Shown here one piece after another: positions 51,515 through 60,340 of a DNA stretch of 64,000 bases. Made by a program: the position numbers and the translations under genes. The notes under the pieces were generated by a model. It was not told where the DNA came from and made no database searches. It saw only the letters and a program-made list of their open reading frames with translations. Within the stretch, counting starts at the first letter, position 1, and the number at the start of each line of letters is the position of its first letter. This DNA comes from Methanosaeta sp. PtaU1.Bin112. GTDB lineage: Archaea; Halobacteriota; Methanosarcinia; Methanotrichales; Methanotrichaceae. The stretch spans positions 1-64,000 of the forward strand of contig MVRL01000104.1 in the NCBI GenBank assembly GCA_002067705.1, in the 5' to 3' direction.

Positions 51515-54500
51515 TTGCTGTTGAAGAGATCAAAGGCAGAAATGCTCATTAAGGCATTTAGTATACCAATAAAATTGAAAATTGATGGATCTAATCAGGC
51601 AACATTGCTATTAATTATCAGCATAATTTCTGCTCTATCCTTAGCTATGCCATGCGCTGCTCAGAGCGGCTACGAAATCAGAAATGCAGCGGTCACCCCG
51701 GAATATGGCTACGAGGATTTCACCTACACCACTCAGGTCTGGATGAGCGAAGACGCGGCAAGAGAAGTAGGCCTGATAGCGGTAACGAAGTACAGCATGA
51801 AGCTCAATATCTATGATCAGAACGAGCTGATCTATTCCGAGTCGTCGCCTACCCAAACAGGCATGGGCAAGACCTCATTTTCCTTCGGCCCCTACAGCTT
51901 CAAGGACAGGTTCGCCATACAAAGCACCAGCAATGCTACCTTTGAGTTCATCTTCTATGCCGGAGGCCAGCAGGTCGCCAAGACTGCCAGAATCAAGGGC
52001 CCTATAGTCCAGCCGCCGACGATGACCGGTACCCCCAGCTTTGAGAAGAAGCCGTATTTCTTCCAGGGAATTGCGCTCTCTGCAGGATTCAAGGACCTGG
52101 AAGGATTAAACCCCAAACCCACCTGCCATCTGGAGATCACCGGTCCTCTGGGAACGGCAGACTCCAGAAGCTGGACCACAGCCGATGTCTCTTGCCAGTC
52201 TTCAGGAAAGAGCTCATACTCCTGCACCGTCTCAGAGGATTTATCTAGTTACAGGACCGGCGGAGATTTTTCCTTCAAGCTTGTATATAACAACCTCAAG
52301 GTCGACCCCCTGACCTACGGACCCTATAACATCTCTCTTCAGCCCTATAACCCCTCTGTAGAAAAAGTCAGCATTCCGAAAACGCTGGACTACACCAACT
52401 TCTCGATCCAGGCTTTTGTCAAGGATGCCGGAGCCAAGATGATAGGAGGCATCCCGGACGGGAGCAAAGCCAGCCTGATAATCAGCCATCCAAGGAGTGG
52501 CGATAAGAACTTTGAATCATCTGATGCCCGAATGGTGGGCAGCTTCATGGTCTACGATTGGACCAATAATAATATACCTGCGCTATTTAATCGCAGTGAT
52601 GTGCAAATGAGCAAGGTTGCACCATTCCAGGCTAAAGTCGTCTACAGGAATGATAATTGGGATTATCAGGCCGATAAGTCCAATATCAGCTTTAAAGTGA
52701 TTGAAGAGATACCCAAATTGGATCTACAATATCCAACCACAGTGTATGTAAGAGAAGGCGAGGTCGCCACACAGGACATATCCGCCACAGTCTCCTTCTC
52801 TAAGGGCGCAGGAGATATGAATCTCCATCTGTCCGGCCCGGATCTGGATCTGAATCAAACTGAGAAAGGAACGCCAATGGGTGGAAACAAGTATCAGTAT
52901 AAGTGGCAGGTTGCCTTCGACGACCGACATATAAATAACAACTATACAATGGCACTATCTTTCATCCAGGAGTCACTGGAAGGGGGTCTGTATGCCTTTG
53001 AGGACAAGACCATCAAAGTATTGCCGCTGTCGGTTCATTTCTCCGGAGGAGTCGTCTCTCCATCTACCGGCCAGTGGAACGGCAGCTACACATATTCTCA
53101 AAAGATAGATACCACAGTTGTTCCTCTAGAGGTCCGGCTGCAGACCTATGATCCCTGCAGCAGTGAGTGGACCGATAAGGGCGCCATGAAGGCGACTGTC
53201 CAGTCATCCTGGCAGAACTGGACGCTTTCGCCATTCAGCTATGAATGCACGGAGATGCAGCAGCAATCAGCCAAGTTCCGTTTCAAGGCCAGCTTTGCCG
53301 GAAAGGATTACTACTCAAAGCCCTACCAGGGCCCGTCCTTTGAAGGAGGCAGTCCCGTCCTAATCTCCCTGGAGAGCGATCCGGTGGTCTACGTCTCAGA
53401 GGGCAGCGATTCTTCTGCCAGCGTTGCCGCAGTGGTCGAATATAGTGCCGGACAGGGGCAGGCCATCCTCAGCCTGCCGGAAAAGAGCATCGATGAAGCC
53501 AGCAAGGGCATCGCTGTGGGCAGCAACCGATACAGGTACGAATGGAGCCTGCCTTTTGATGCGACAGATTCCGGCAAGAGCTTCAATTATACAATCACCT
53601 ACAGGCATCCCAGTCTCGACAGGGATATGCAACTGGCAGAAGATACTATATCCGTCAAGTCGCTATCAATTGACTTCGGCAAAGCCAGTGTTACTCCCGC
53701 AAAAGGCAAGTGGAATGATACATTTGTCTATTCTGTTCCCGTAAGCTCCAGCATAGATGCAGCCGTCAAGCTGGAGGTTTATAATCCCTGCACTCATACC
53801 TGGGTACAGAGGGCAACCCGCAAGGTCAGTGCTGGTGATAGCGTGCTTGATATGAAAGCCCAGCCGCTCAAGAGCAAGTGCGCTGATTTGGAGGGCAATG
53901 CTGCAAGCTTCCGCTATTCTGCCAGCTTTGCCGGCCAGACCTCGGAATCGGAGGTCTATTCAGGCCCAACCATCAGCGGAGGTCAGCCCAGGCTGATCTC
54001 GTTTGACATCGATGAGCCTGCATTGTATGTGACAAAAGACTCCCCTGCCTACCAGTCGGTCAAGGCCGTAGTAGATTTCCCAGGAGAACAGGACACAATG
54101 CAGCTTACCATTACAGGCCCGAACAAGACCCCAGTTACGGAAGAGATGAATAGCGTCTATCTTGGTGCAACTCAGTACTTGTACACCTGGAACAAGGAGT
54201 TCGGCCTAGCTGATGTCGGCAACTACACAATCAGCGTTAAAAACACCAACCCGAGCGGTGCTGGAGGCGCGGTCACATCAGCAGGGACCATGATGGTAGC
54301 TGCTCAGGAAGCCAGCTCTGAACTGGAGCCGAAGGCCATAGGGGATGTAAAATATCTGCCGGTTCTGTTTGTCTCTTCAGAAAAAGGAGCCAGCCAGACT
54401 TTCAGCGCAGAGGTCTTCTCTCCAGGTGGCAAGGGAACAATGACCCTGGATCTGACCGGAGCGGATAAGAGCAGAGAGGTTGATATGGCGGTCACCGATC

Positions 54501-55648
54501 TAGGTGCAAACCGATATGGATATGATTACACGGAGGAGTTTGATGCCTCAAATGCCGGAAACAACTACATGTTCTCCCTTGAGTATCTATTAAATGATCG
54601 GAGGTATTCCATGTTTGACGACCATATCATGCAGGTGGCACTGGAGGGAACTGAGCCTGAACCTATATGGGAGCCAAAGCTCATACTGGAGTACGACACA
54701 ACACTCTATGTACCAGCCGGAGGAAGAGCAGACCAGCTCATCCACGCCACCATCAACTACTCGGAGAGCGGAGGCATCCTCAAGTTGAACCTGACCGGTC
54801 CCTCAAAGAATTTCAGCGAGGATCTAAGCGACAGGGCCATCGGGGATGATAAATATCTTTACGAAGCGGCTATACCCTTTGAGGATAAGGATATAGGAAA
54901 CAGCTTCAAGATCACTCTGGCGTTCAACCACACCGGATTGGGTGACTATCGGTTTGCAGACCATTATATGAGGGTCCTCAAGAAGGCTCCCACTGGAGTG
55001 TCCCAGGAAACCGAAGCTGGAGCCAAGACGAGTGGAGTCTTTAACGAGAGAGATGTGACTGTGATCGGCAATGTGACTCCGGAAATAGGCGTCATCCAGG
55101 CCTGGGACGAAAAAGATCCGATTTATTCACTAACCTATTCCCTTGAGCTTCTGAACTGGAGTTCGCAACAGGTGCCCTGGGTTGAACTCTCGGTAAGGCC
55201 GAACGGAACCGATCAGCCATGGATGATTGTGGGAGGCAAAAAGCGACTGAATCCTGCCACAAGAAGCGTCAGCTGGACACTCAAGCCATTCTGGGAGACG
55301 CCTTTCCTGGGTCAGGCCGAGTACAGGTTCCTGATCAATGGAGCTGAGACGCAAACCTTTGAGGGTCCGGAGATCATTGCCGTGGTATCCAACGCAGGAG
55401 ACCGCCTGAATAACAAAAACCATGACTTCTGGGCAACGGTCAATTCCAACGAGAACCTGACCATATGCCTCCTCGGTGGTGATAACGCAATTCCTGAACT
55501 GATCAAGACCTGGACGACCAAAGGGCAGTGCCAGGATTACCTGGTCGGGTCCGGCGAGCAGACGTTTAGATGGCAGATTCCAGAGGCACAAACGTCGCCG
55601 TACTACGATTTCGATATTCGGAAAAAGTCCGGGGAGTTGGCGCAATGA
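51515..55648 (+). CDS. Giant secreted protein of alternating Ig-like modules
   Basis: 1377 residues. A signal peptide (hydrophobic core about 30-45, then Ala-Ala-Gln) is followed by beta-sandwich modules of two kinds. Type A (about 85 residues) recurs five times from about residue 400, with Leu-Tyr-Val or Val-Tyr-Val, Leu-x-Leu-x-Gly-Pro and an (Asn/Asp)-x-Tyr-x-Tyr-x-Trp turn. Type B (about 105 residues) recurs about four times, with Val-(Thr/Ser)-Pro, Tyr-(Asp/Asn)-Pro-Cys and a terminal Tyr-x-Gly-Pro. Many Asn-glycosylation sites; no C-terminal membrane anchor. The frame opens at TTG 51515; ATG 51542 is an alternative start. First gene of the tubulin-like operon. Confidence 0.75.
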   Translation: MLLKRSKAEMLIKAFSIPIKLKIDGSNQATLLLIISIISALSLAMPCAAQSGYEIRNAAVTPEYGYEDFTYTTQVWMSEDAAREVGLIAVTKYSMKLNIYDQNELIYSESSPTQTGMGKTSFSFGPYSFKDRFAIQSTSNATFEFIFYAGGQQVAKTARIKGPIVQPPTMTGTPSFEKKPYFFQGIALSAGFKDLEGLNPKPTCHLEITGPLGTADSRSWTTADVSCQSSGKSSYSCTVSEDLSSYRTGGDFSFKLVYNNLKVDPLTYGPYNISLQPYNPSVEKVSIPKTLDYTNFSIQAFVKDAGAKMIGGIPDGSKASLIISHPRSGDKNFESSDARMVGSFMVYDWTNNNIPALFNRSDVQMSKVAPFQAKVVYRNDNWDYQADKSNISFKVIEEIPKLDLQYPTTVYVREGEVATQDISATVSFSKGAGDMNLHLSGPDLDLNQTEKGTPMGGNKYQYKWQVAFDDRHINNNYTMALSFIQESLEGGLYAFEDKTIKVLPLSVHFSGGVVSPSTGQWNGSYTYSQKIDTTVVPLEVRLQTYDPCSSEWTDKGAMKATVQSSWQNWTLSPFSYECTEMQQQSAKFRFKASFAGKDYYSKPYQGPSFEGGSPVLISLESDPVVYVSEGSDSSASVAAVVEYSAGQGQAILSLPEKSIDEASKGIAVGSNRYRYEWSLPFDATDSGKSFNYTITYRHPSLDRDMQLAEDTISVKSLSIDFGKASVTPAKGKWNDTFVYSVPVSSSIDAAVKLEVYNPCTHTWVQRATRKVSAGDSVLDMKAQPLKSKCADLEGNAASFRYSASFAGQTSESEVYSGPTISGGQPRLISFDIDEPALYVTKDSPAYQSVKAVVDFPGEQDTMQLTITGPNKTPVTEEMNSVYLGATQYLYTWNKEFGLADVGNYTISVKNTNPSGAGGAVTSAGTMMVAAQEASSELEPKAIGDVKYLPVLFVSSEKGASQTFSAEVFSPGGKGTMTLDLTGADKSREVDMAVTDLGANRYGYDYTEEFDASNAGNNYMFSLEYLLNDRRYSMFDDHIMQVALEGTEPEPIWEPKLILEYDTTLYVPAGGRADQLIHATINYSESGGILKLNLTGPSKNFSEDLSDRAIGDDKYLYEAAIPFEDKDIGNSFKITLAFNHTGLGDYRFADHYMRVLKKAPTGVSQETEAGAKTSGVFNERDVTVIGNVTPEIGVIQAWDEKDPIYSLTYSLELLNWSSQQVPWVELSVRPNGTDQPWMIVGGKKRLNPATRSVSWTLKPFWETPFLGQAEYRFLINGAETQTFEGPEIIAVVSNAGDRLNNKNHDFWATVNSNENLTICLLGGDNAIPELIKTWTTKGQCQDYLVGSGEQTFRWQIPEAQTSPYYDFDIRKKSGELAQ

Positions 55649-57177
55649 GAGGCAAACTCATTTCGATCCTGATTGTATTTGCGTTACTGCTATCGGTGCA
55701 AAACGTCGTGGGACCGGCTACACAATCTGCCGGATCATCGGGCGGCAGTGGAGGCGGTGGTGGTGGCGGAGGCAGCAAGTCGGTTGATATCGACAGGCTG
55801 CTCAAGGCCGTAGAGGATGCAAAGAAGAATAAGCCGGCCAAGCTGGAAGAATTGAAGACGGTCCTTTGGAAGGATCCCATCACCAGCGAAGAATATGTAA
55901 TGCCCACAGTGCTCATGTACTACAAAGGAAACAATACAACTGTGAGCCGAAACCAGCCACTGGAGATCATAACGATTGCCACCAACAACAACCCTCTGGA
56001 GATGCGTCGCATGCTCGACCTCTATCTGGAGGTAAAGGAGCCTGGCTCGGATAAGTACGAGCGGATCAACTCCTGGCCGGAGAAGATTCAGACCAACGAA
56101 TATGATGAGAAGACCAATACCACCTATAGAATCTGGGGGATGCTGCCCTCATTTGCTTACCTTGAGAATGTGGGAGAGGTTAAAGTGCGGGCGAATATAA
56201 GCGATGGCGTCAACAAATGGAGCACGACGAGCTACAAGGATCTTATGCCGCCCTTCTACTCGGAGCTGGTCTTCAATGTCACCAACAGCCTGCCGGTCAT
56301 GAGCAACTTCAATGTCACCCCACCGGGCCTGGTGAGGTACAACGATCCCATCGAGTACAAAGCAGATATTGCCGACGCCGATGGAGATCTGCTCAATGTG
56401 ACGCTGCACATCCTCGATGAGAACGGCGTTGAGCTGAGGAATGAAACATTGAATATAAAGCCAGGCCCAGTGAGCTTCAAGGCTAACGAATACGGATTCT
56501 TCAATGAAGCGGACGCCGGCAAAAACTTTACCTATTACTACAGCTATGACGATGGTATTGATTTCGTTAGCAAAGATCCTGTAGAGCCTTTAAAAGGACC
56601 AGATATCAGGAAAGGACCAAAGCTATCCGTGGATAAGCTGGGATTTTCTGCAAGCAGCGAGAATTATTATTGGTGGGAAACGTACGGATTCAATGTAAGA
56701 GCAAAGAATCTGAATCCTGAAGAGTACGACGTGGCATTTACACTCAGCACCAAGACAAATGAAAGCGAATGGAATACAGTAGAGACGAAAAAGATGAGAA
56801 TCGGTCCTGATCCAGTAGAGGTATATTTCAATGACACCAAACCATTCCAGGTTACCGATGCCGGACAGACTTTCTACTACAGAGTGAAGTACTCGGAATA
56901 TGATCAGACCGGCAAAGACAGCATGGATCAGAAAGGAGCCAGGATCAATGCCAAGATAGTTCCCTACAGCATCCATAGCCCTGTAATGGTCTTTAATCTG
57001 GCTCTAATGCTGATCCTGATCCTCTTGGGTGGCTTCTTCATCGAGAGAAATCTCAAAAAAGGAGTTGAGGCTCACGAACGGGCATCAGGCAAAGCATCTG
57101 GTGCCAGGAAAAGAGCGGAAGGAGAAACTGGGGAGAGCATTATTAACAAAATTGGCAAAATGCTGAGGAGGAGCTAG
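55645..57177 (+). CDS. Single-pass surface protein with Gly linker, operon gene 2
   Basis: 510 residues from ATG 55645, which overlaps the preceding stop as ATGA; the longer frame only extends back into the previous gene. Order: signal peptide (1-22), a Ser/Gly linker with eight consecutive Gly, a helical segment, three or more beta-sandwich modules resembling the PKD/cadherin-like kind (Asp-Ala-Asp-Gly-Asp near residue 250), one membrane helix near 445-465, and a basic cytoplasmic tail of about 45 residues. The tail places it where it could touch cytoplasmic partners such as the tubulin-like protein. Function unknown. Confidence 0.7.
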   Translation: MRGKLISILIVFALLLSVQNVVGPATQSAGSSGGSGGGGGGGGSKSVDIDRLLKAVEDAKKNKPAKLEELKTVLWKDPITSEEYVMPTVLMYYKGNNTTVSRNQPLEIITIATNNNPLEMRRMLDLYLEVKEPGSDKYERINSWPEKIQTNEYDEKTNTTYRIWGMLPSFAYLENVGEVKVRANISDGVNKWSTTSYKDLMPPFYSELVFNVTNSLPVMSNFNVTPPGLVRYNDPIEYKADIADADGDLLNVTLHILDENGVELRNETLNIKPGPVSFKANEYGFFNEADAGKNFTYYYSYDDGIDFVSKDPVEPLKGPDIRKGPKLSVDKLGFSASSENYYWWETYGFNVRAKNLNPEEYDVAFTLSTKTNESEWNTVETKKMRIGPDPVEVYFNDTKPFQVTDAGQTFYYRVKYSEYDQTGKDSMDQKGARINAKIVPYSIHSPVMVFNLALMLILILLGGFFIERNLKKGVEAHERASGKASGARKRAEGETGESIINKIGKMLRRS

Positions 57178-57180
57178 AAA

Positions 57181-57822
57181 ATGCCGATAGAAACTGCATT
57201 GACTGCAGACAACCTATTTGCTGCAGGCACGATCGCGCTGGCAATAGGCCTCGTTCTTGCAGGAGCTTTGCACATATATAATCTGAATAAGGTGCACAAA
57301 TTGATGGTGATTCTGCAAAAGAAGACCGTTTCAAAGTCTAATCTTTACAAAGAGATGACTGTTGCACAGGGATCGAACTTCACCGCTCTGGCCCTGACAT
57401 CATGGATAATGCTCTTTGTGGCCATTGCTTTCCTTTACCTGTTGGTTCCAACCGTCCTTCCCTTTAGCTACATGAAAATCGCCGAATTAGCATCAAATCC
57501 AATGGGTTTTACCATATTCGGCTTGTCCATAGCGTTATTGGTAGCAATAATTATTCTATTTGTGGACAAGCTTCCCGAAGATCTCAGGGAATTCAAGCTG
57601 ACGGAATTGTACAGCTTCTATTCCATCTCCAAAGCCACGAAGAAAATGATAGGATTGGCGACAGTCCTTCTGTCACTTTCGGTCATTCTTTCGGCCTATC
57701 TGGGCACAATCTATCCAAGCCGCTCTTCGAGTATCGAGTTCATTAGCCTTCTATTAATAATAGCATCGGCTTTTATCCTGATTATGCCGATCTACAAGGA
57801 ATCCTGGGTGGCGATAAGATGA
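57181..57822 (+). CDS. Polytopic membrane protein, operon gene 3
   Basis: 213 residues. Five hydrophobic segments (about 10-30, 70-92, 108-128, 158-178, 186-206) with a charged cytoplasmic loop (Lys-Lys-Thr-Val-Ser-Lys-Ser-Asn-Leu-Tyr-Lys-Glu) after the first and another acidic/basic loop after the third. No transporter or enzyme motif. It starts 3 bases after the preceding stop and overlaps the tubulin-like gene by 4 bases (ATGA), indicating coordinated synthesis. A membrane platform for the cytoplasmic partner is a reasonable inference. Confidence 0.65.
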   Translation: MPIETALTADNLFAAGTIALAIGLVLAGALHIYNLNKVHKLMVILQKKTVSKSNLYKEMTVAQGSNFTALALTSWIMLFVAIAFLYLLVPTVLPFSYMKIAELASNPMGFTIFGLSIALLVAIIILFVDKLPEDLREFKLTELYSFYSISKATKKMIGLATVLLSLSVILSAYLGTIYPSRSSSIEFISLLLIIASAFILIMPIYKESWVAIR

Positions 57823-59486
57823 AACTATGCATTGTAGGTATTGGCGGCGCTGGAGGCAAGATCACTCAGGAGTTTCTTGGAAATGTGGATCTGGACTTTC
57901 AGCTTCTCTCTCGCATTACAGAGGCAGAATATGTCTCCCCTGGAATGATACAGGGCATATGGCTTGAGGCAGATAAGAACGATGCCATGAATATCCAGCA
58001 TTTCTTTGGAGATATGAATGAGGGATGCTATCCATGCTTCTATATTCCGCATGATGCCGTGTCGGATGGATGTGAGGTTCACAGGCTGGTCCGGGAGAAA
58101 TACGGCTACGATGTAAAGAAGCAGGGATTTGTGAGGGACGCTCAATACCTTAAAGCCATATTTGAGATATTTGATACAGATGAGGAGATACAGCAGACAG
58201 TAGCCAGAACCATGACCAAAGAGATGGTAGAGGCAAAAGGCGGCCCTTCAACCAGCAATGGCTCTGCGACAATCCAGGCACCCAATCCCATATTCGACAG
58301 TGCCTGGAATGCCATAAGAGATTTTACCACCCTTGGCAATGGAGAATGCGACGGAATCCTCTTCATCGTCTCATTCGGGGGAGGAACTGGAACCGGCTTC
58401 ATCAATCCTATCATAAACCATATCAGAAATGAAGGAAAAGCGGATTATCCGGTATTCGTCCTGGGAGTATTGACTGAGCTGGGTGATTTTGCCGATAAAG
58501 CCCAGTTCTCAAAGGAGGGAAGAAGGAACCTGGCTGCAATAAGTGCTATTTACGATCTTCTAACAAAAGGAAGCGGAGCCAATGGTGTGATCATCGTCGA
58601 TAATGAGATTCTGCTAAAGAATTTTGGGAAAGATTTTGCCTCTGCCAATCGATTTATCCATAAAATCATGCAGCCCGTTGTGGCTGCCCGCGATTATCCA
58701 GATGAAATCCCACCAAGCCAGGCGATAGCGCAGCACTCCTCCGGCGGACTGAGAAGGCCGCCGATTTATGTGCCGCTATATGCATCAATGCCGAGAAGCA
58801 AGGACCCTGAAGAAGCACTTGTCAGAAAAGCCTTGAGCGAAGAAGGAAGGCTCTTTGGCTGCAGCCCGGAAAAGGCGGACTTTGCTATGGTCTTCTGCAG
58901 GGGCTTCATAGATTCGGACAGAATAAGAGAAGCGCTCTCCAAGCAGACGGGCATCGCGCCTCTGAATATTTGGCCGATGAGAAAGATGGGTGAAGGAGAG
59001 AACGAAATCATGATCCTGCTTCGCAATCCCTATGGTGGCGATCCAAAAGCTTACCTTAAGAATAATACTCTAGAGAGCAGATTCTGCAAGGTAATTTCGC
59101 TTGCCTTGCAGTATATCAATCAACGGCCTGAGGACCTGTTTTACGAAGGAAAAGAATCGGGATCTAGTGGAACGGATGGAAAGGCAGATCAAGTCAGGCT
59201 TACTGCTGCATCAAAGGAGGCGCTGAAGACGTTCTTCTTCGGCCCGGACGGCTCAGGCAAGACAAGCGGCTTCGTATTCGAGCTTAAGGAAGCTAGAAAA
59301 AGGCTTAGAGATGGAGAAAAGCCGTTCTTCATAAATCCTTTGAGAATATTCCAAAAAGATGCCGCCCTTTCCGCGGATTCCAGGAAATCGCATGAGCGAG
59401 AAAAGAGCGCCGAAGAAATAGCCAGCATTGTTGATGCCAGGATCAACGAGAAGCTGATTGAGATGGGATTGATTAAAGCAGCATGA
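57819..59486 (+). CDS. Divergent tubulin/FtsZ-superfamily GTPase-like protein, operon gene 4
   Basis: 555 residues. The N-terminal nucleotide loop Gly-Ile-Gly-Gly-Ala-Gly-Gly (residues 7-13) and the tubulin signature GGGTGTG (187-193) after a hydrophobic strand are clear; Ile-Val-Asp-Asn-Glu then aligns with the Met-Asp-Asn of FtsZ before helix H7. The T7 motif (Asn-x-Asp-x-x-Asp) is not apparent, so hydrolysis may be absent or altered. A long insert lies between the first strand and the signature, and a C-terminal extension carries a Walker A-like GPDGSGKT at 475-482. It does not match FtsZ or CetZ length. Probably a filament-forming partner of the operon's envelope proteins. Confidence 0.8.
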   Translation: MKLCIVGIGGAGGKITQEFLGNVDLDFQLLSRITEAEYVSPGMIQGIWLEADKNDAMNIQHFFGDMNEGCYPCFYIPHDAVSDGCEVHRLVREKYGYDVKKQGFVRDAQYLKAIFEIFDTDEEIQQTVARTMTKEMVEAKGGPSTSNGSATIQAPNPIFDSAWNAIRDFTTLGNGECDGILFIVSFGGGTGTGFINPIINHIRNEGKADYPVFVLGVLTELGDFADKAQFSKEGRRNLAAISAIYDLLTKGSGANGVIIVDNEILLKNFGKDFASANRFIHKIMQPVVAARDYPDEIPPSQAIAQHSSGGLRRPPIYVPLYASMPRSKDPEEALVRKALSEEGRLFGCSPEKADFAMVFCRGFIDSDRIREALSKQTGIAPLNIWPMRKMGEGENEIMILLRNPYGGDPKAYLKNNTLESRFCKVISLALQYINQRPEDLFYEGKESGSSGTDGKADQVRLTAASKEALKTFFFGPDGSGKTSGFVFELKEARKRLRDGEKPFFINPLRIFQKDAALSADSRKSHEREKSAEEIASIVDARINEKLIEMGLIKAA

Positions 59487-59544
59487 TGAGGAGCAAGCTC
59501 GCACCCTGTCTCCCTCATCTTCCATCTCTCTGCGTTCATTCTCC

Positions 59545-59580
59545 ATTGCTTTTGTCCGAATTGTTTCGCCCAAAAGCAAT
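59545..59580 (+). terminator. Perfect 10-bp hairpin after the tubulin-like operon
   Basis: ATTGCTTTTG (59545-59554) pairs exactly with CAAAAGCAAT (59571-59580) around a 16-base loop. It lies 58 bases after the last gene of the operon and 160 before the next, so a terminator or mRNA-end structure is likely. No poly-T tract follows. Confidence 0.5.
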
Positions 59581-59742
59581 AAATATGATCGCTACATCGT
59601 GATCTCCGTTATGCTTCTATGCGGCGAACTGAAATCCAAACAAAAATTCTAAAGGTTATCAATGAGTTATCAACCAGCCACTAGACAAGCTCTAAATATT
59701 TAGCCGATGGAAGAGAGCAGACGATATTTCGGGGGTTAAATC

Positions 59743-60327
59743 ATGCTCAATGGATTCAGGAATCTCACGATATTGCTTCTGGCGGCAATGGCCGCATTTT
59801 CTCTAGCTTTATTTGCAGCGGCGGGAACAGCTCTTTCCCAGGACGACAGCAGCTACAGCCCAGCTCATCCCGTTGGCTCAGGGGATGACGACTGGTGGAC
59901 AACGTATCCAGATCAGAATGATAACTCCGGCAAGGAGGTAGAACACCTGGACTGGGTGACAAAGTCTCTCAAGGAAAAGCCGGTGCTCATTCTCATCCAT
60001 AGCAGCAACTGTGTTCCCTGCCTGACCCAGACGCCAAGAATCAAGGCAGCTGCAAGCAAATACAGCGGTAATCTGGCATACTACGATGTTCTGGGAGAAG
60101 GTGGCAGCCTGCAACAGGCAGTCGATATCCTGGAGGTCTATGATCCCTACGGCATGGGAAAACCGGTCGTCCCGACTACCATCTTCATCACCCTGGCCAA
60201 GGGCCCGGACGGGAAGGTTACCGTAGCATGGCGCAGCGAGATCGATGCCATGAGCGAGGAGAGGATCGACTCCTATGCGAAGGATGCCATATACTACTAC
60301 AAGCAGAACAGCGCTGATTGGACCTGA
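59743..60327 (+). CDS. Secreted thioredoxin-fold protein
   Basis: 194 residues. A signal peptide (hydrophobic core about 9-28) is followed by a Ser/Asp/Tyr-rich linker and a thioredoxin fold with Ile-His-Ser-Ser-Asn-Cys-Val-Pro-Cys, the CxxC redox site at about residues 89-92, and a cis-Pro candidate in Val-Val-Pro-Thr. Acts outside the cytoplasmic membrane, where the redoxin-CcdA fusion encoded next could supply or receive electrons. A CTAAATATTTA box at about 59692-59702 is the likely promoter. Confidence 0.82.
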   Translation: MLNGFRNLTILLLAAMAAFSLALFAAAGTALSQDDSSYSPAHPVGSGDDDWWTTYPDQNDNSGKEVEHLDWVTKSLKEKPVLILIHSSNCVPCLTQTPRIKAAASKYSGNLAYYDVLGEGGSLQQAVDILEVYDPYGMGKPVVPTTIFITLAKGPDGKVTVAWRSEIDAMSEERIDSYAKDAIYYYKQNSADWT

Positions 60328-60340
60328 TAAGAAGCTGAGA

